Shown piece by piece: positions 38,801 through 50,800 of a DNA stretch of 64,000 nt; position 1 is the first letter of the stretch, and each line of letters opens with the position of its first letter. Origin of the DNA: Alligator mississippiensis. Its lineage: Eukaryota > Chordata > Crocodylia > Alligatoridae. The DNA lies in NCBI RefSeq assembly GCF_030867095.1, contig NC_081835.1, forward strand, positions 15,136,501 to 15,200,500, in the 5' to 3' direction. The notes under the pieces are model-generated. The model did no database searches. It saw nothing but the letters and a program-made list of their open reading frames with translations, and was not told where the DNA came from. A program made the position numbers and the translations under genes.

Positions 38801-41800
38801 TCAGAAGAACTCATGGTATGTCTGAGCACAGTATACCCCTACACAGTATTGCGTAGCTTCTGTGATGCATATAGTATTAGTTATTACAAATATTATACAA
38901 TAAGAAGAACTTGAAGGTGCAATTTTTGAAAAACCCTTCATAGTGGCCTATCTGTACTCCCTGACAAGAATACAGTGGGCATATTCCCAGTGACTCCCCA
39001 GGGATCAGACTTAGGTAATTGTTCAGTTCTTCTGAAACCTCCACTGCGGAAGTATCCAGAATTGGCAAATGCTGGAGCCGTAAGTGGTGGAAGGCTGGGG
39101 CTGCTAATGGGGCTCACCCCCCAAAATGTGGGGCACCAGATAGGGCCGCAAGGCAGCCTGGACGTAGGCTCTGGGCAGCTGCAGCAGAGGTAGGGAGGGG
39201 TGCGCACGCAGACTGGCATGTGTATCACTGGCTGCCCAGCATAGCAGGTAAGTACCAGTCGATTCTGTGAAGGGGGAGGGGCTGCGAGAGGGGGAAGACT
39301 GAGGCCTCCACAGAGAGGGAGGGAGCAGGGCACAGCTAGGGGCAGGAGCAGGGGCTAATGGGGCCCCAGCTGGGCCAGGTGGTGGGATAACTGGAGCCTG
39401 GGAGGCTCCTCTAGGGGTGTGAAGGGGGCTCCCGCTGCTGTGCGCACCCCAGCAGAGACTTGGGGGGCACAAGCCGCCCCAATCTGTGTGCAGGGCGGAG
39501 GTGGTTGCTGCTGCGCACTGGGCTCTGAGCCCCGCTGCATCTGCCCTGGGAGCGGCATGATTCCACGTGCCTGCAGCTGCTGCTGCTGGGCTGTGCCGCG
39601 CCCCTGCCCGCTCGGTGGCAGGATGCACGTGGTGTTGTGTGGCTCTCGAGGCAGCAGGGTGCAAAGCCCAGTGCGCTGGGGCAGCTGCCTCTGCCCCGCA
39701 CACAGATCGGGAGGGGGGGGGGGGCATGTGCCCCCCCTCCCCCAGGCCTCTGCTGGGGTATGCACAGCGGTGGGAGCCCCCTGCGTTCCTGGACGAGCCC
39801 CCCACAATTGTCCCATCACCTCACCGGGGCCCATTCATCCCAGTCCCTGCCCAACTCCCTCCCTCACCCTGGCAGCCTCAATCTGAACCCCCCCCCCCCC
39901 CCCCCATGGCCCTTCCCCCACAGACTTACCTGCTAGGCGGGGGGTGGGGGAGGGGGGGGCGGGTGCACATGTACACATGCATGTGCACACTCAGCCCCCC
40001 CAAATAATTTTTTCTCTCTTCGCCTGTGGCTGGAGCTGGAATTCCTAGCAGATGGGAAGTCTTCTGATGGGGCAATTTGTGTTCTCTTGGATCACAGTGG
40101 GAAGACCCGCATAGAGGAAGAGCAAAACTTGGAACTCTAAGTCTGCAGACTCCCCTACCTCTCTGCTCTGTTTGACTGAAGTCGATTCACAAATATACTC
40201 CTTTTTGAGAGTAGCAACCAGCAAATCAACAGTTTGTACCTAATGTATTTTGTTGTCAGTCTTAGTATTCTGTGCCCAGGCGTTCAAAAGAGAAGGGTAT
40301 TGAACACTGCCAAGGCGAAAGAAATAACTGGGTCTTTGACTAAAAACTCAAAACCCATTTTGGTTTGCTGCTTTTATATTTAAAAAAAAAATCCCTTTTG
40401 GATCTGCTCACAAACATCCTAACAAGTGGTGAGAGAACTATTCCTCTGGCGATTCTGGAAAATCTAAGCCACACTAGAAAATTCGGTTTGACATCTGATC
40501 TTCTGAGACATTCCAGGCTGAAGGTATCCAGATAAAAGTAGAGAAACATCTGAATGCAAGAAACATCTGTTTGCTCCACCTGAACCTTTGAGGATCCTAG
40601 AGCTCATCAATCACTAGTGACTAGGCAATCAACAATGACCTCAATGTCCTGGCATACCCAGATGTGCAGGCACTCGATCACCAGCTTATGCATACCTCCC
40701 ACCAAAAACCCAAAAACCTCAGGTGGACAACACAGAGCTTGAACTGCTGTATTTAGCTTACTCTGAGATAGCTGTACATGCAGATGGACATCCAGTTTGT
40801 GAGCATCTTTTCCACCACAGACTCCGTCCTCCTCAGCATAAGCTTGGGATTTTTAGAAGCTGAGGCATCTATAAGATCCACCAAGAGGTCCTTCATGATG
40901 CTGGTATAATACTCCAGTTTCCCATGTAAGGCAATAGTGAGTGAGGAGGCCAGATTACACCTGAAAAGACAGGTAAGAAAGATTCTTGGGTTAATTCTAC
41001 AAAGCCATAACATCAAAAGAATTCAAGATCACAGCCATAGTTCTGATCTTTTTCATGAATCCTCACCATTGTATTGAAGTCTCACATTCTCAATGCTATA
41101 GGATCTCATATACAGCCTGTGCATTCTTTATGGTAAATATGGTACAAGCCTATACTTAAAGGACTCATATATAATCCTGTATGTGACCTGTGGAAGTAAT
41201 CATCCTCATCCGTGACATATTGCCAAGGACAACAAGTCTATTCAGGCAAATTATACTAGGCAAAGCTGTCCACTAGACTTTTTTGACACTCCCTTCAAAT
41301 AAAATTTCAATATTCAGGCTCCATTGTATGAGTAGAAAACCAGTGTATCTCAACTTCCAAAGAAAACAAAGAGTGCTGCATGGTGACTGGATCACTTAGG
41401 GTTTGGTAATGGCCTCTTTCATTTGTTTAAGTGAAACTAGCCCAGTAGAGGCCAAGAGCTGTGACCACCGGGTAGACAAGTGTGCAGAGGCCTATGTGAA
41501 ATAAGTTGTCAAATTTCAGTTCAGAAGCTGGCTGGGTGTGATGCTACCTGGCCCCTGCTGGTAGGCTCAGTGGACAAGCCAGGAAACCAAAAGGGCCACA
41601 GGCCCTGACTTCTGCACTGAGGCTTGGAGTGGTTTATCTGAGTCACGGTTAGGCTTGCACTGCTGCAGCACACCCACTGTCCGGATAAAGAGGATATCGA
41701 TCTCTAGCGCTGGCTGCCCATGGTGCTTTCAGGGCAGCTCTTGTCTCAGGAAGCCCTTACCTGTCTCGAACAGCAAAATCTTTCTGTTGCTCAAGAGCGT

Positions 41801-44800
41801 GGACAAACACAACAAGGAAGTGCCTGTTGTTGAGCAAGGTGGAAAACAGTGCGATTCCTTCTTCCATGTTGGGCCTGCAGTTTTCTGGAATCTAAAGAAA
41901 AAACAGAGACTTAGCTGAGGAGGCCGCTGTCTTTTGACTTCTTCACCAACCTTGATCCTGTTTCACTCACATGGGTGTGCTCAGCAGAGGTTCCCCCTCC
42001 CTTGTACCTTGTCCCTTGACCTAATCTGGTATGTGCTTCTTCTCTGCATAAGAACAGGCTGTGGGGAAACATGTTGCTGCAGCATTTTGATCTGTTCTGT
42101 GGGAGTCACTCTCACAAAGAAACTGTGGCCTAGATTGAAACAGCATAAATCCTGGCAAACTGTCAACCAGAAAAGCCCAAGACAAAGAGGATCTCACTGG
42201 CTACGATTCTACAGCCCTTGAACAGAACTTCACAGCTCCATCTCCTGCCACCAGCAAAAACAGATCAGATGACACATGCCTTTGTTCTCCCAGTGGTTGT
42301 TTTGTGCCTTCAAACATTCTTTAAGCATCACAGAAAAGGACATGTCAACACATAGGGCCATTGTCAGAAACAGCTTGGGTTACTCCCACGAGTTACTCAC
42401 CTTCCATTCTCCAGCCAGTAAGGGATGAGTTTCTTGGACCTGAGACCCCACTTGGGAGTTGAGCTGCTGGGAAGGCAGAATATACCGCTCCTCATAGAGC
42501 GAGGAACACTGCAACAGAACAGAGCCAGCATAAATGAGACCACATTCCTTTGCCCCTGGCCACACATGGCCAGGGTAACACTGTCAATAAGATGAAGAGA
42601 AATGTTACTGGGACTTGAGGCCACACATCAAGAAGAAATGCTTTGGTAGGTCTTTGAGAGCTTTTAAACAGTTGGCAGGGGCCTTGTGAATGAACAAACA
42701 ACACAAGAAGGGGGTGGAGGCATATGTCTAAACAGAAACAAGGCTGTTACAGGAGGGAGGCTGTGAACACACTTATCTGACAGCTACAAAATCCCAGTAG
42801 AGCACGCATTATATAGGAGGAAGTCAAAATAGATGACTCCTGGGTATTTTAACATATGCATATTTCCAGACAGAAGGGAAAAATGTTGAAATACATGACT
42901 AAAGAGTGTAGTGCCAAGATACGTACAGGCATGGGTACCTTTGAAACGTGAACTATAAGCGCTAATGAAATCAGCTGCAACCAAAACTCATCCTTTCACT
43001 CTCCAGGCTGAAACGCAGCTGCTTTGGGAGTGAAGTATGCCTGTTGTTTAACAGACCACATCGGCACTGTGCAGTGGCTCAGGCCTGGAGGTAAATGACT
43101 TTGTTGTGAGTGGTGTGAAGCTGGAGGAATGATTTTAGTCAAAATTAGTCTCAGAGCTGTGTCAAGAGCATGACACCCCACATCTCTCCCCCAGGAGAGA
43201 AAAGCATGTCTGCACTCTGCTACCACAACTGCAGTACATGGGGCCGCAACAGGAACCAGAACCACACCCCACAGATGGGGTTACAGATGGGGTGAACACC
43301 TTGCATTTACTTCTCCCCTCAAAGACAACTCTTCCAGCAGCACAGTACCCAATTACATCCAACTGGCACCACTTCGCCACAGGACAGGAGGATGCGTCTA
43401 CACTGTTGCAGTGCTGTGATGAAGCAGGCCACACCTGCTCCTTTCAGGGTCCACTCAAGACATGGATGCAATGCACCTGCCTCAGTAGGGTGCTGTGTGT
43501 CAACCAAAAGAAACTCCCCTGGGAGAGTGAGCCATACGGCATGCCCCTCGCACTAAATTAAGGTGGCGATGCTGCATCTGTTTGAGGGTTAAGTTTGTAT
43601 AGAGAAGGGGTGGTGTGCTCTAATGCAGTGCTTCCAACATCGTCCCCTGCTTGGTGGATGGCATATAAACACCCTTTCCCATCCAAGCACCAAGCAGGCT
43701 GGACTCATGCTGTGGCTGCCATTCTGATGGTGACTGAGTCTGAAATAAATGCCACCTAGGTATACAAGAGTGAAGAAGCTGTGCTTTACAGTGAGCCTTT
43801 GTGAAGGTTAGGAAAGGGATGGGAATGACTGGGTGTCTGAGACAGCTGGTGTTTTCTTACTTTGGGGAAGAAGGTCCGAGTCACAAAGTGCTTGTATTCC
43901 AGGAATGGGATCCCCTGGCTGCGGTTGAGCTCCTTGGTTAAATCTGTCATGTCTGTCTGGAGTTCAGCGAAACCTGATCCGAAGAGAGGTGCAGACTGTG
44001 AGACCCACGGGGACTAGCAGCCAGGGTAGGTGACTGACAAGCCCAGCATTTATGTATGCCACAGCTCATCATTTCTGCTTCCCCACCCTGTTTTCCTTGT
44101 GCAGGGCAACAGATTGTATTTAGGGCTTCCACATTAGCACTATGCCCTAAATCCTACACTTTTTACCCAGGCAAGATTCCCATTCCCTATAGATAGGCCC
44201 TGGAGGGTTTGGCCCTATTGAACAAAGGGTCAGTGTCTTCTACAGAGATTCACAGGAGACACCTGTCATTGTTTGTTAATGTGAACTTCTAGTACATGGG
44301 CAAGCAATTACTTGGGCCCGCAGGCCACATAGGCAGTTCTGGGGAACTGCTGTGGGCCAGTCAACACCCCCACCCTCCCTGAACAGCCTGGAGCCCGTGC
44401 AGCCTGCAGCTCCTTTCTGCCACCACTGTCAGTGCCCAGCAGCAGCTGCTGAGTGCACAGCCCTGGCCCTGGCCTTGGCCCACCTGGTACCCACTCTGGA
44501 CGGGATGGACCACCTCCAGACCAGTGTGCACAGTTCCAGCCCCAGCCCTTTGCATGCCCGCTCGGGCCTGCCTGCCCATGATGTATGGTGGTGGCTGGGC
44601 AGAAGCTGCTGCTGGGCACTGGGGAAAAGTGGCTGCTTCCCCTTTGCCGCTGCTGGGCCCTTGTTGCTGCAGCTGCCTGGAGCCCATGCCCAGGCTGCCC
44701 TACAGCTCCTCTCCACTGCCACTGCTGCCCCACGGGGTGGCCCAGAGGCATTGGTGACGGCAGCAGAGGAGCCGCAGGGCAGCCCAGACATGGGCTCTGT

Positions 44801-47800
44801 CCAGCTGCAGCAAGAAGGGCCCAGTGGTGGTGAGAGAGAGGTGGATGTTTTTCCCCCATGCCCAGCAGAAGCTTCTGCCCAGTCACCACCACAGCTGCTG
44901 CTGCTCACTGTGGACAGGTGGTCTGGAGCAGGCATAGGGTAAGTCAGGGTCAGCGCTTTGTGCACAGGTCCTAGCCATTCCAGAGCTGATCTGCTCCAGT
45001 TGGGGCAGGTCCGAAGTGGGTGTGGGCACAGGCGTAGGGTGGGCCAGGCCTGGGCCCAGGCTGTACATGCAGTTCCCTGCCAGTACCATGGGGCTGGGAC
45101 CAGTGGTGGCAGCCAGTGAGCCATGGCTGCCTGGGCTGCCTAGAAATGCAGTCCAGCCATGGAGCCACCTGAGCCCTGCTGCATGCCTGGGGGCAGCCAG
45201 ATGCATCACAAGCCAGCAAGCACCTGGGCCAGGCGGGACTGAGGGACCTTGCCCACCCCTATTCTAGCAGCTCTCTGCTGCAGCTCAGTATCATTATGCA
45301 CGGTGGATCTCACATCCCCATCTTTGTGTGTGAGGAGAACACCTTTCCCCATCCTATCCCATCCCTGACTCTTACGAATGATTCTGATTTCAGTTTTGCA
45401 GCAAAAGATGACAGTTTGCTGAGGATCCTGGGGATCCTGAGAACCTTGAAAGGTGTCACCTCTCCTCCACTGTGGCCTTTCCCCTCTCCTGCACCTTGTT
45501 AATAGCACCACAGATCAAAGCTACTCACCCTTTCGGATTTCCTCACGGATCTGGGACTCCATTTCTTCCATTTGGAGCAGTGTTTTTTGCCAGTAGCGCT
45601 CTGCCCTGCGGCTCTTTGTGCAAAACACAAACAAGGCTGTGGAAGAGAGAGGGAAAAAGAGATTTCAGATGGAAAGTAACAAAGGGTCCTTTGGTCACTT
45701 GAACCTAAACTGGTGAGGGCCCTTAAGGGGAATGCACCTTTATGTATAAAAAATTGGAAGTTTTTGGCTTAACCACTATGAAATCTGATCAGATAGCTTT
45801 TGATTATCCACAAGTTAAGTCAAACCAGCTGGAATTTAATGATCACACCACAACTGTCCTCTTACATTTAGGTCTGGAAGTTACCTATATTGCAAGACTT
45901 ACTGTACATTAATACATTCCAGCTGATTAATAAAAATATATGTAAAGAGATGTAACACCTGCTGTCTAATGTGTGTGTCCATTAAGAGGTCCTAGGCCTC
46001 CAGAAATATGTTTCCAATGATCTGTGGTTTCTTTAATAAATACTGTATATAATGATTTTTATTAAAAATAAATGAAATCCTTATTGGGAACACCTCATTG
46101 ACTGTGACCCAATGCTTTTCTTTCTGCAGTCATTCTGGGCATGTGGCAAAAAAATGAACTGGCCAGAGGACGCAGCTGTTTTGAACAGCTTCCAATGAGA
46201 ACACAGCCTAGGCTAGTAGATTGTATTGTCTCCTCTAGATATGAAGCAGTGAACCCAATCTTACGATCCTTATGATGTGAACAGATCCTAGCTCTCTTCA
46301 TTTTCCTTTCCCCCAGTTAGATATGATTTACCTCCATGAGGTGTTTGAGGGATAGAGAAAGAGGCTCTGAACTAGAAAAGGGTTCAAACTAAATTCAGGT
46401 TCAGATCCAGGTACAATTCTGGGGAACTTAGATTCAGGGTACAGGCTTGGACCATTATGAAAAGAGAAATCATTTGTTGAATTTTGATCTGGTTTAAGAT
46501 TTAAAAGATGCCCAGAGTTCACAGGTTTTCAGAGACAGGTCTTGGTTTTGGCTCTGAAATGAAGCTGTGGGGGCAAGTTATCCCATGTGTGTGAACACTG
46601 CCACGCAGCAAAAGAGTTCAGGACTCTCCATTCCCTTACCCACAACAGATACAAGCAGCAAGACGCTGCAGATGACTATGGAGACGATGATGGCTGTCTC
46701 GCCTCCCCCGAGATGCAGCATAGCAATCGTCTGGTTGAACTTCCCCACTTGGATCTAGGGAAGGAGAGGGAGAAAAGAGGTCATGTGGTAAGTTCACGAG
46801 TGGCTAGGAACACAAGAGGAACCAGACCATGCAGCGGAAATACCCGCCAAAAAAAGGGAGCTAACCGCATGTTGTCTCAGCAGTACTCAGTCTTCACGAG
46901 GGGCCCTACACTGTACCCACCACTACCAATGCCTGTAGGGTGGGGTGCTCTACATGCATGGAATAGACCCAGTTCCTCTTATGCACACCATAAAATGAAA
47001 CACCACTTTTGCAGTTGTGCTAGTGTAAGATGGTGTGACAAGGCAAGTCTAAGCCTGCTGCACCATCTGGCCTGCTTCCAGTGACACATATATACCCCAC
47101 TGAGGCTGACAGCTGCCAGCTAGTGGCAGATGCAGGAGTCCTGTGGACTCTTGGGGTGTTAAGTGAGAAACTCCCTCCAGTATCTCAGGATATGCAAGGG
47201 TTAGGTCCTTCCCAATAGAAGCCAGGGGGCACAGACACATTAGTTAATTCACTCCATACTGTGAAACTTGTCCAAGGGACATGCCTTATTAAAGGGCCTC
47301 CTCTCTTAATAGACCATCTCTAAATGTTCCCTGCTGTCACAGAATTAAAGAAATTCCTGTTCCAAAGAACTTAAAATTATACAAGGTACCATGTGTTCCT
47401 CCTTTATTAGCAGACCGCCTTCAGCCACCACCCACTTTGCCAGTGTCCCTTTAACTCCAGGCCCGATATACTCTCTGCCCCTACCACATGTCAGGGTGAG
47501 GAGACTTGAAAGTCACAGAAAGAAGAAAATTAAACTGGGAAATGAAAAATCAATAACTGTACTATTAACTAGGGGAACAACCATATTGTGGTTCAGACAC
47601 ACGACCGGAGAGTCAAGAGACCACGGGTCCAACCCAGGCATGTACTTCACACTTCCCATGACATTGTGGCTTCCTGTGACACCTAATCCCTCTAGACCTC
47701 AGTTTTCTCCCCTTGGACAATGGGGACAATAGCATTCTTGCACCTTGCAGGGCAGCTGTGAGGTTTAACTCATTACTTTTTATGAAGGGTTGTGAGATCT

Positions 47801-50800
47801 TGGGTAGGGGGGAGAGGATGGAGGGTCAAAAGGAAAACAGCTTCATCAGGGCAATGGGAACTCTTGAGTGTGCCTGGTGGTTTCACTTCTGGAAATGGGA
47901 ATTTTACTTCTCCAATGGAATGAGAACTGAGAGAGAAACAAGAGCAGAAATTTGAGCGAGCTTCAGGAGAGGGGGTGATATAAAGATCTACTGAAAACTT
48001 CCTGTCTCAATCACACTGCAGTTGAGGGATGGGATACAGGCTATGGGCTGGATGATGAGTAACTAGCCTTGTATAGCATGTAGAAGCAGGGCAGGGCTGT
48101 AAGGATGAGGCCAGCTCTGCCTGCCTGCTAGGACTGCAGAGAAAGAATCCCCCCTGTCCTAGGCTGACATTACAGGGGGGAACTGGGCCTGGAAGAGCCC
48201 TCCTCCTGCTCCTTGGCACCAGCTAGGCACTATGAAGGGAAAAGAGCATGTTACACTGTTCCTACCATAAAGCACTGCTCCACATACAGCCCTGTGACCC
48301 TTGGAGGTAGCATGATTCCCATGCTCATCAATACTGCCTCTGATCATCAATGCTGGGCTGCACAATTACTCCTCTTCGCTCCCTGCTCTGGGCCATGAGT
48401 TGGCTTCTACCTACCTATCAAAACTGAATCTACCACTAGGCAGCTTTTCAGACAAGATATATTTCAGTACAAAGTGTGTCAGAAATCAGTCATTTTCAAT
48501 GGGAGCAATTTTGCTACTACCCTGGTGCTGTAAAACGGTGTTGAGTAATATAATAGCCCTGTTGTAGGTGGCAGAAAAGCGATCATCAGCTAGCTATAGT
48601 TTTTATAATCTAAATAAGAAAATGAATAAAGAAGGCATGGGTTGTTATGATATACAAGTGTGTGCATGCTCACGTGCCTACGCTTGCCTATACACATACA
48701 CACCATACTTACAGGCTTTAGTGCACGCATGCATCCATAAGCCTATCCAGTGTCAGGCAGTAAGAAGCAGTACACACTGTAGGGAGGATTTTCCTGTATT
48801 TTGCCTAAAAATGTCTTATGGGGAGAGATGAATTAGCAGTGCACATTCTGGAGGTTTTATATCAGTCCACCTGCCCCCAATCTTGCATTATTGCCAGGTA
48901 GTACAAATCCTAGATTCAGTGTTTAAATGATTCTGTGACAAACAAAAGCAGGTTTGAAGGTCTCCAAAGGCCTTCGGGTTTTTTGGTAGATCTCTATTCA
49001 ATAGACGTTTTATAGGTGTGTGTCTATGGGCCAAAGGAAATTAAGGTCAGGGTTAAACGGCAAAGTTTCCTGACTCTACCACATGGTGGGGCTGTAGAAT
49101 GGTGATGTAGGATGCATCTCTCAGGCTTCTCTTCCCATCTGGGGAAATATCCACTGACGTCAATGGAAGATTTGCAGATTAGTTCAGTGATCTTAGGGAT
49201 CAGAGAATTTTACCCATAACAGGTCACAGCCTTTCCATGTAATGGAATGACTGCTCTCACAACAAATTATGGGGGGTAAATCCAACCATTCAGATAGCTA
49301 ATGACCAACTATAGCTGCATATCTGCTATTTAATCATCCACACAGGAGCATCTACACCAGTAATGGATTGGGTGCAAATTTTGCATTGACTCATCTGTAA
49401 TGGGAATTGGGCACAAACCTTTTTATAAATCTGGCCCAATATTAATAGGTCCTATTAATTTATATGCTAAAAGGAACTTGTTGCATATGAAGTTAGTCAG
49501 CAGCATATAACTCAATCCACATTTGAAGGTATAATAGCTGCAAACAGGGCTGGATGCAAGTTGGTTATCTGCTTGCACCTCTATTGCTGGTATATGGTTC
49601 ATAACCAGCTGTTATTTTAGTAAAGTGTTGTTGTCCTCCTTTGCTTAGGAAACTATGTTTGCTTATGAATCGCTAGGGCATTACCCAGAATGTTTTCTGT
49701 CAAAACCAAATCTAGCAAGCTGTTCATCACAAGCCCACTTAAAAGATTTCTCCAGGCTTTCAGTTCTCATTAAAAAAAAACAACAGGAATTTCCCCCTTT
49801 AGCATTTCCATTAAAATGGCTTAGGAAATTTTGAGTTGTTACTTCTGCTTTTGTTTTGGATCCTTGTAACAGTTTCATGTGCAAAGGCTATACACAACAA
49901 ATAAGAAACCTTCCCCCATAGAAGCAATGGGTATTTTTGCTGAGGTAATCTGCTTCTGGGCAATAGCAGGCCACAGATTCCTCAAATCTCTCTGCACCTT
50001 CTCACTCCTTGCCCATGCTGCTTGTTCTTGCCAATTCAATATTAACACATTTACTGGAAAAAGACTCAGCTGGGAAGGAGACTACAGGTTCTCAGGCCAC
50101 TGACACAGATGGAGATATTGTCTCCAATTGTGAAAGCTTTAGACTGGCCTCTGAGAAGCCAAGGGACTGGATATGAAAAGAAACAAACTGAAAGCAAAGG
50201 AACGTAATTAGGGACGCCCTCTGGATAAAAGAAGTAATGAAGACTGGCAAGTGTAAACCATCCCAGGAACAATCAAGAGTTCCTGATCCTTGAGATCCGT
50301 GAGACTGAGAAGGGGCACAGAAGTGAGATTAGTGTTGGGGAAAAGCACCCATTTCATTGTCCATAAGATTTACAGCTGCAAGCATCCTAGTGCTGTGCTC
50401 ACTGCAATCCACCCCCTGGCGATACTGCCAGGACCCCAGTCCAAGTGAGGAGAGTTTAGCTTAGGTCTTTGTGCTCTTCACAGCAATTCTGCTGAGACTG
50501 GTAACAAGGGATCCCAATGACTAAGACTGGAAACTGAAGTGGGAATCCCCAAATTCATGTCACATGAGCCAGCAAAAACAGTGGGATTTTATCCTGAACT
50601 GCTGGGACCAAGGAATCTCCCTCTGCAATGTACAGTGAAATCCCATGGTTCTCAGACTAACCCAGCAGGACCAGCTGCAGGCATCTGACTGGATCTGCTC
50701 AGTCGCCCACAGACTAACAGCTGCTTTTCTCAGTGTTTTTGATATCATTCAATCATTAGGCAAAACCCTGAGCGGTTTTCATCTCTAGTAACTCCAACTG

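Larger units (their letters stand above)
32608..40761 (-). other. PLXND1: Large PLXND1 intron (8.15 kb)
   Basis: The largest intron in the window. Mostly unique AT-moderate sequence with an A-run at about 35101-35114, then an abrupt GC-rich island at about 39050-40020 that is a foldback repeat. No nested gene was recognised. Long open frames in the island are composition artefacts. Confidence 0.7.
40961..43860 (-). other. PLXND1: PLXND1 introns 40961-41760, 41892-42400, 42509-43860
   Basis: Non-coding, GT/AG bounded. No repeat family was named with confidence and no nested gene seen. Confidence 0.65.

Noticed and set aside
39104..40007. Overlapping open frames up to 233 codons on both strands at 39-40 kb
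   Set aside because: They arise from GC-rich, stop-poor inverted repeat arms. No recognisable domain, and the two strands read similarly because of the palindrome.
44308..45267. Open frames up to 231 codons on both strands at 44-45 kb
   Set aside because: Same cause: the foldback element. The similar peptides on opposite strands reflect the inverted repeat, not two genes.
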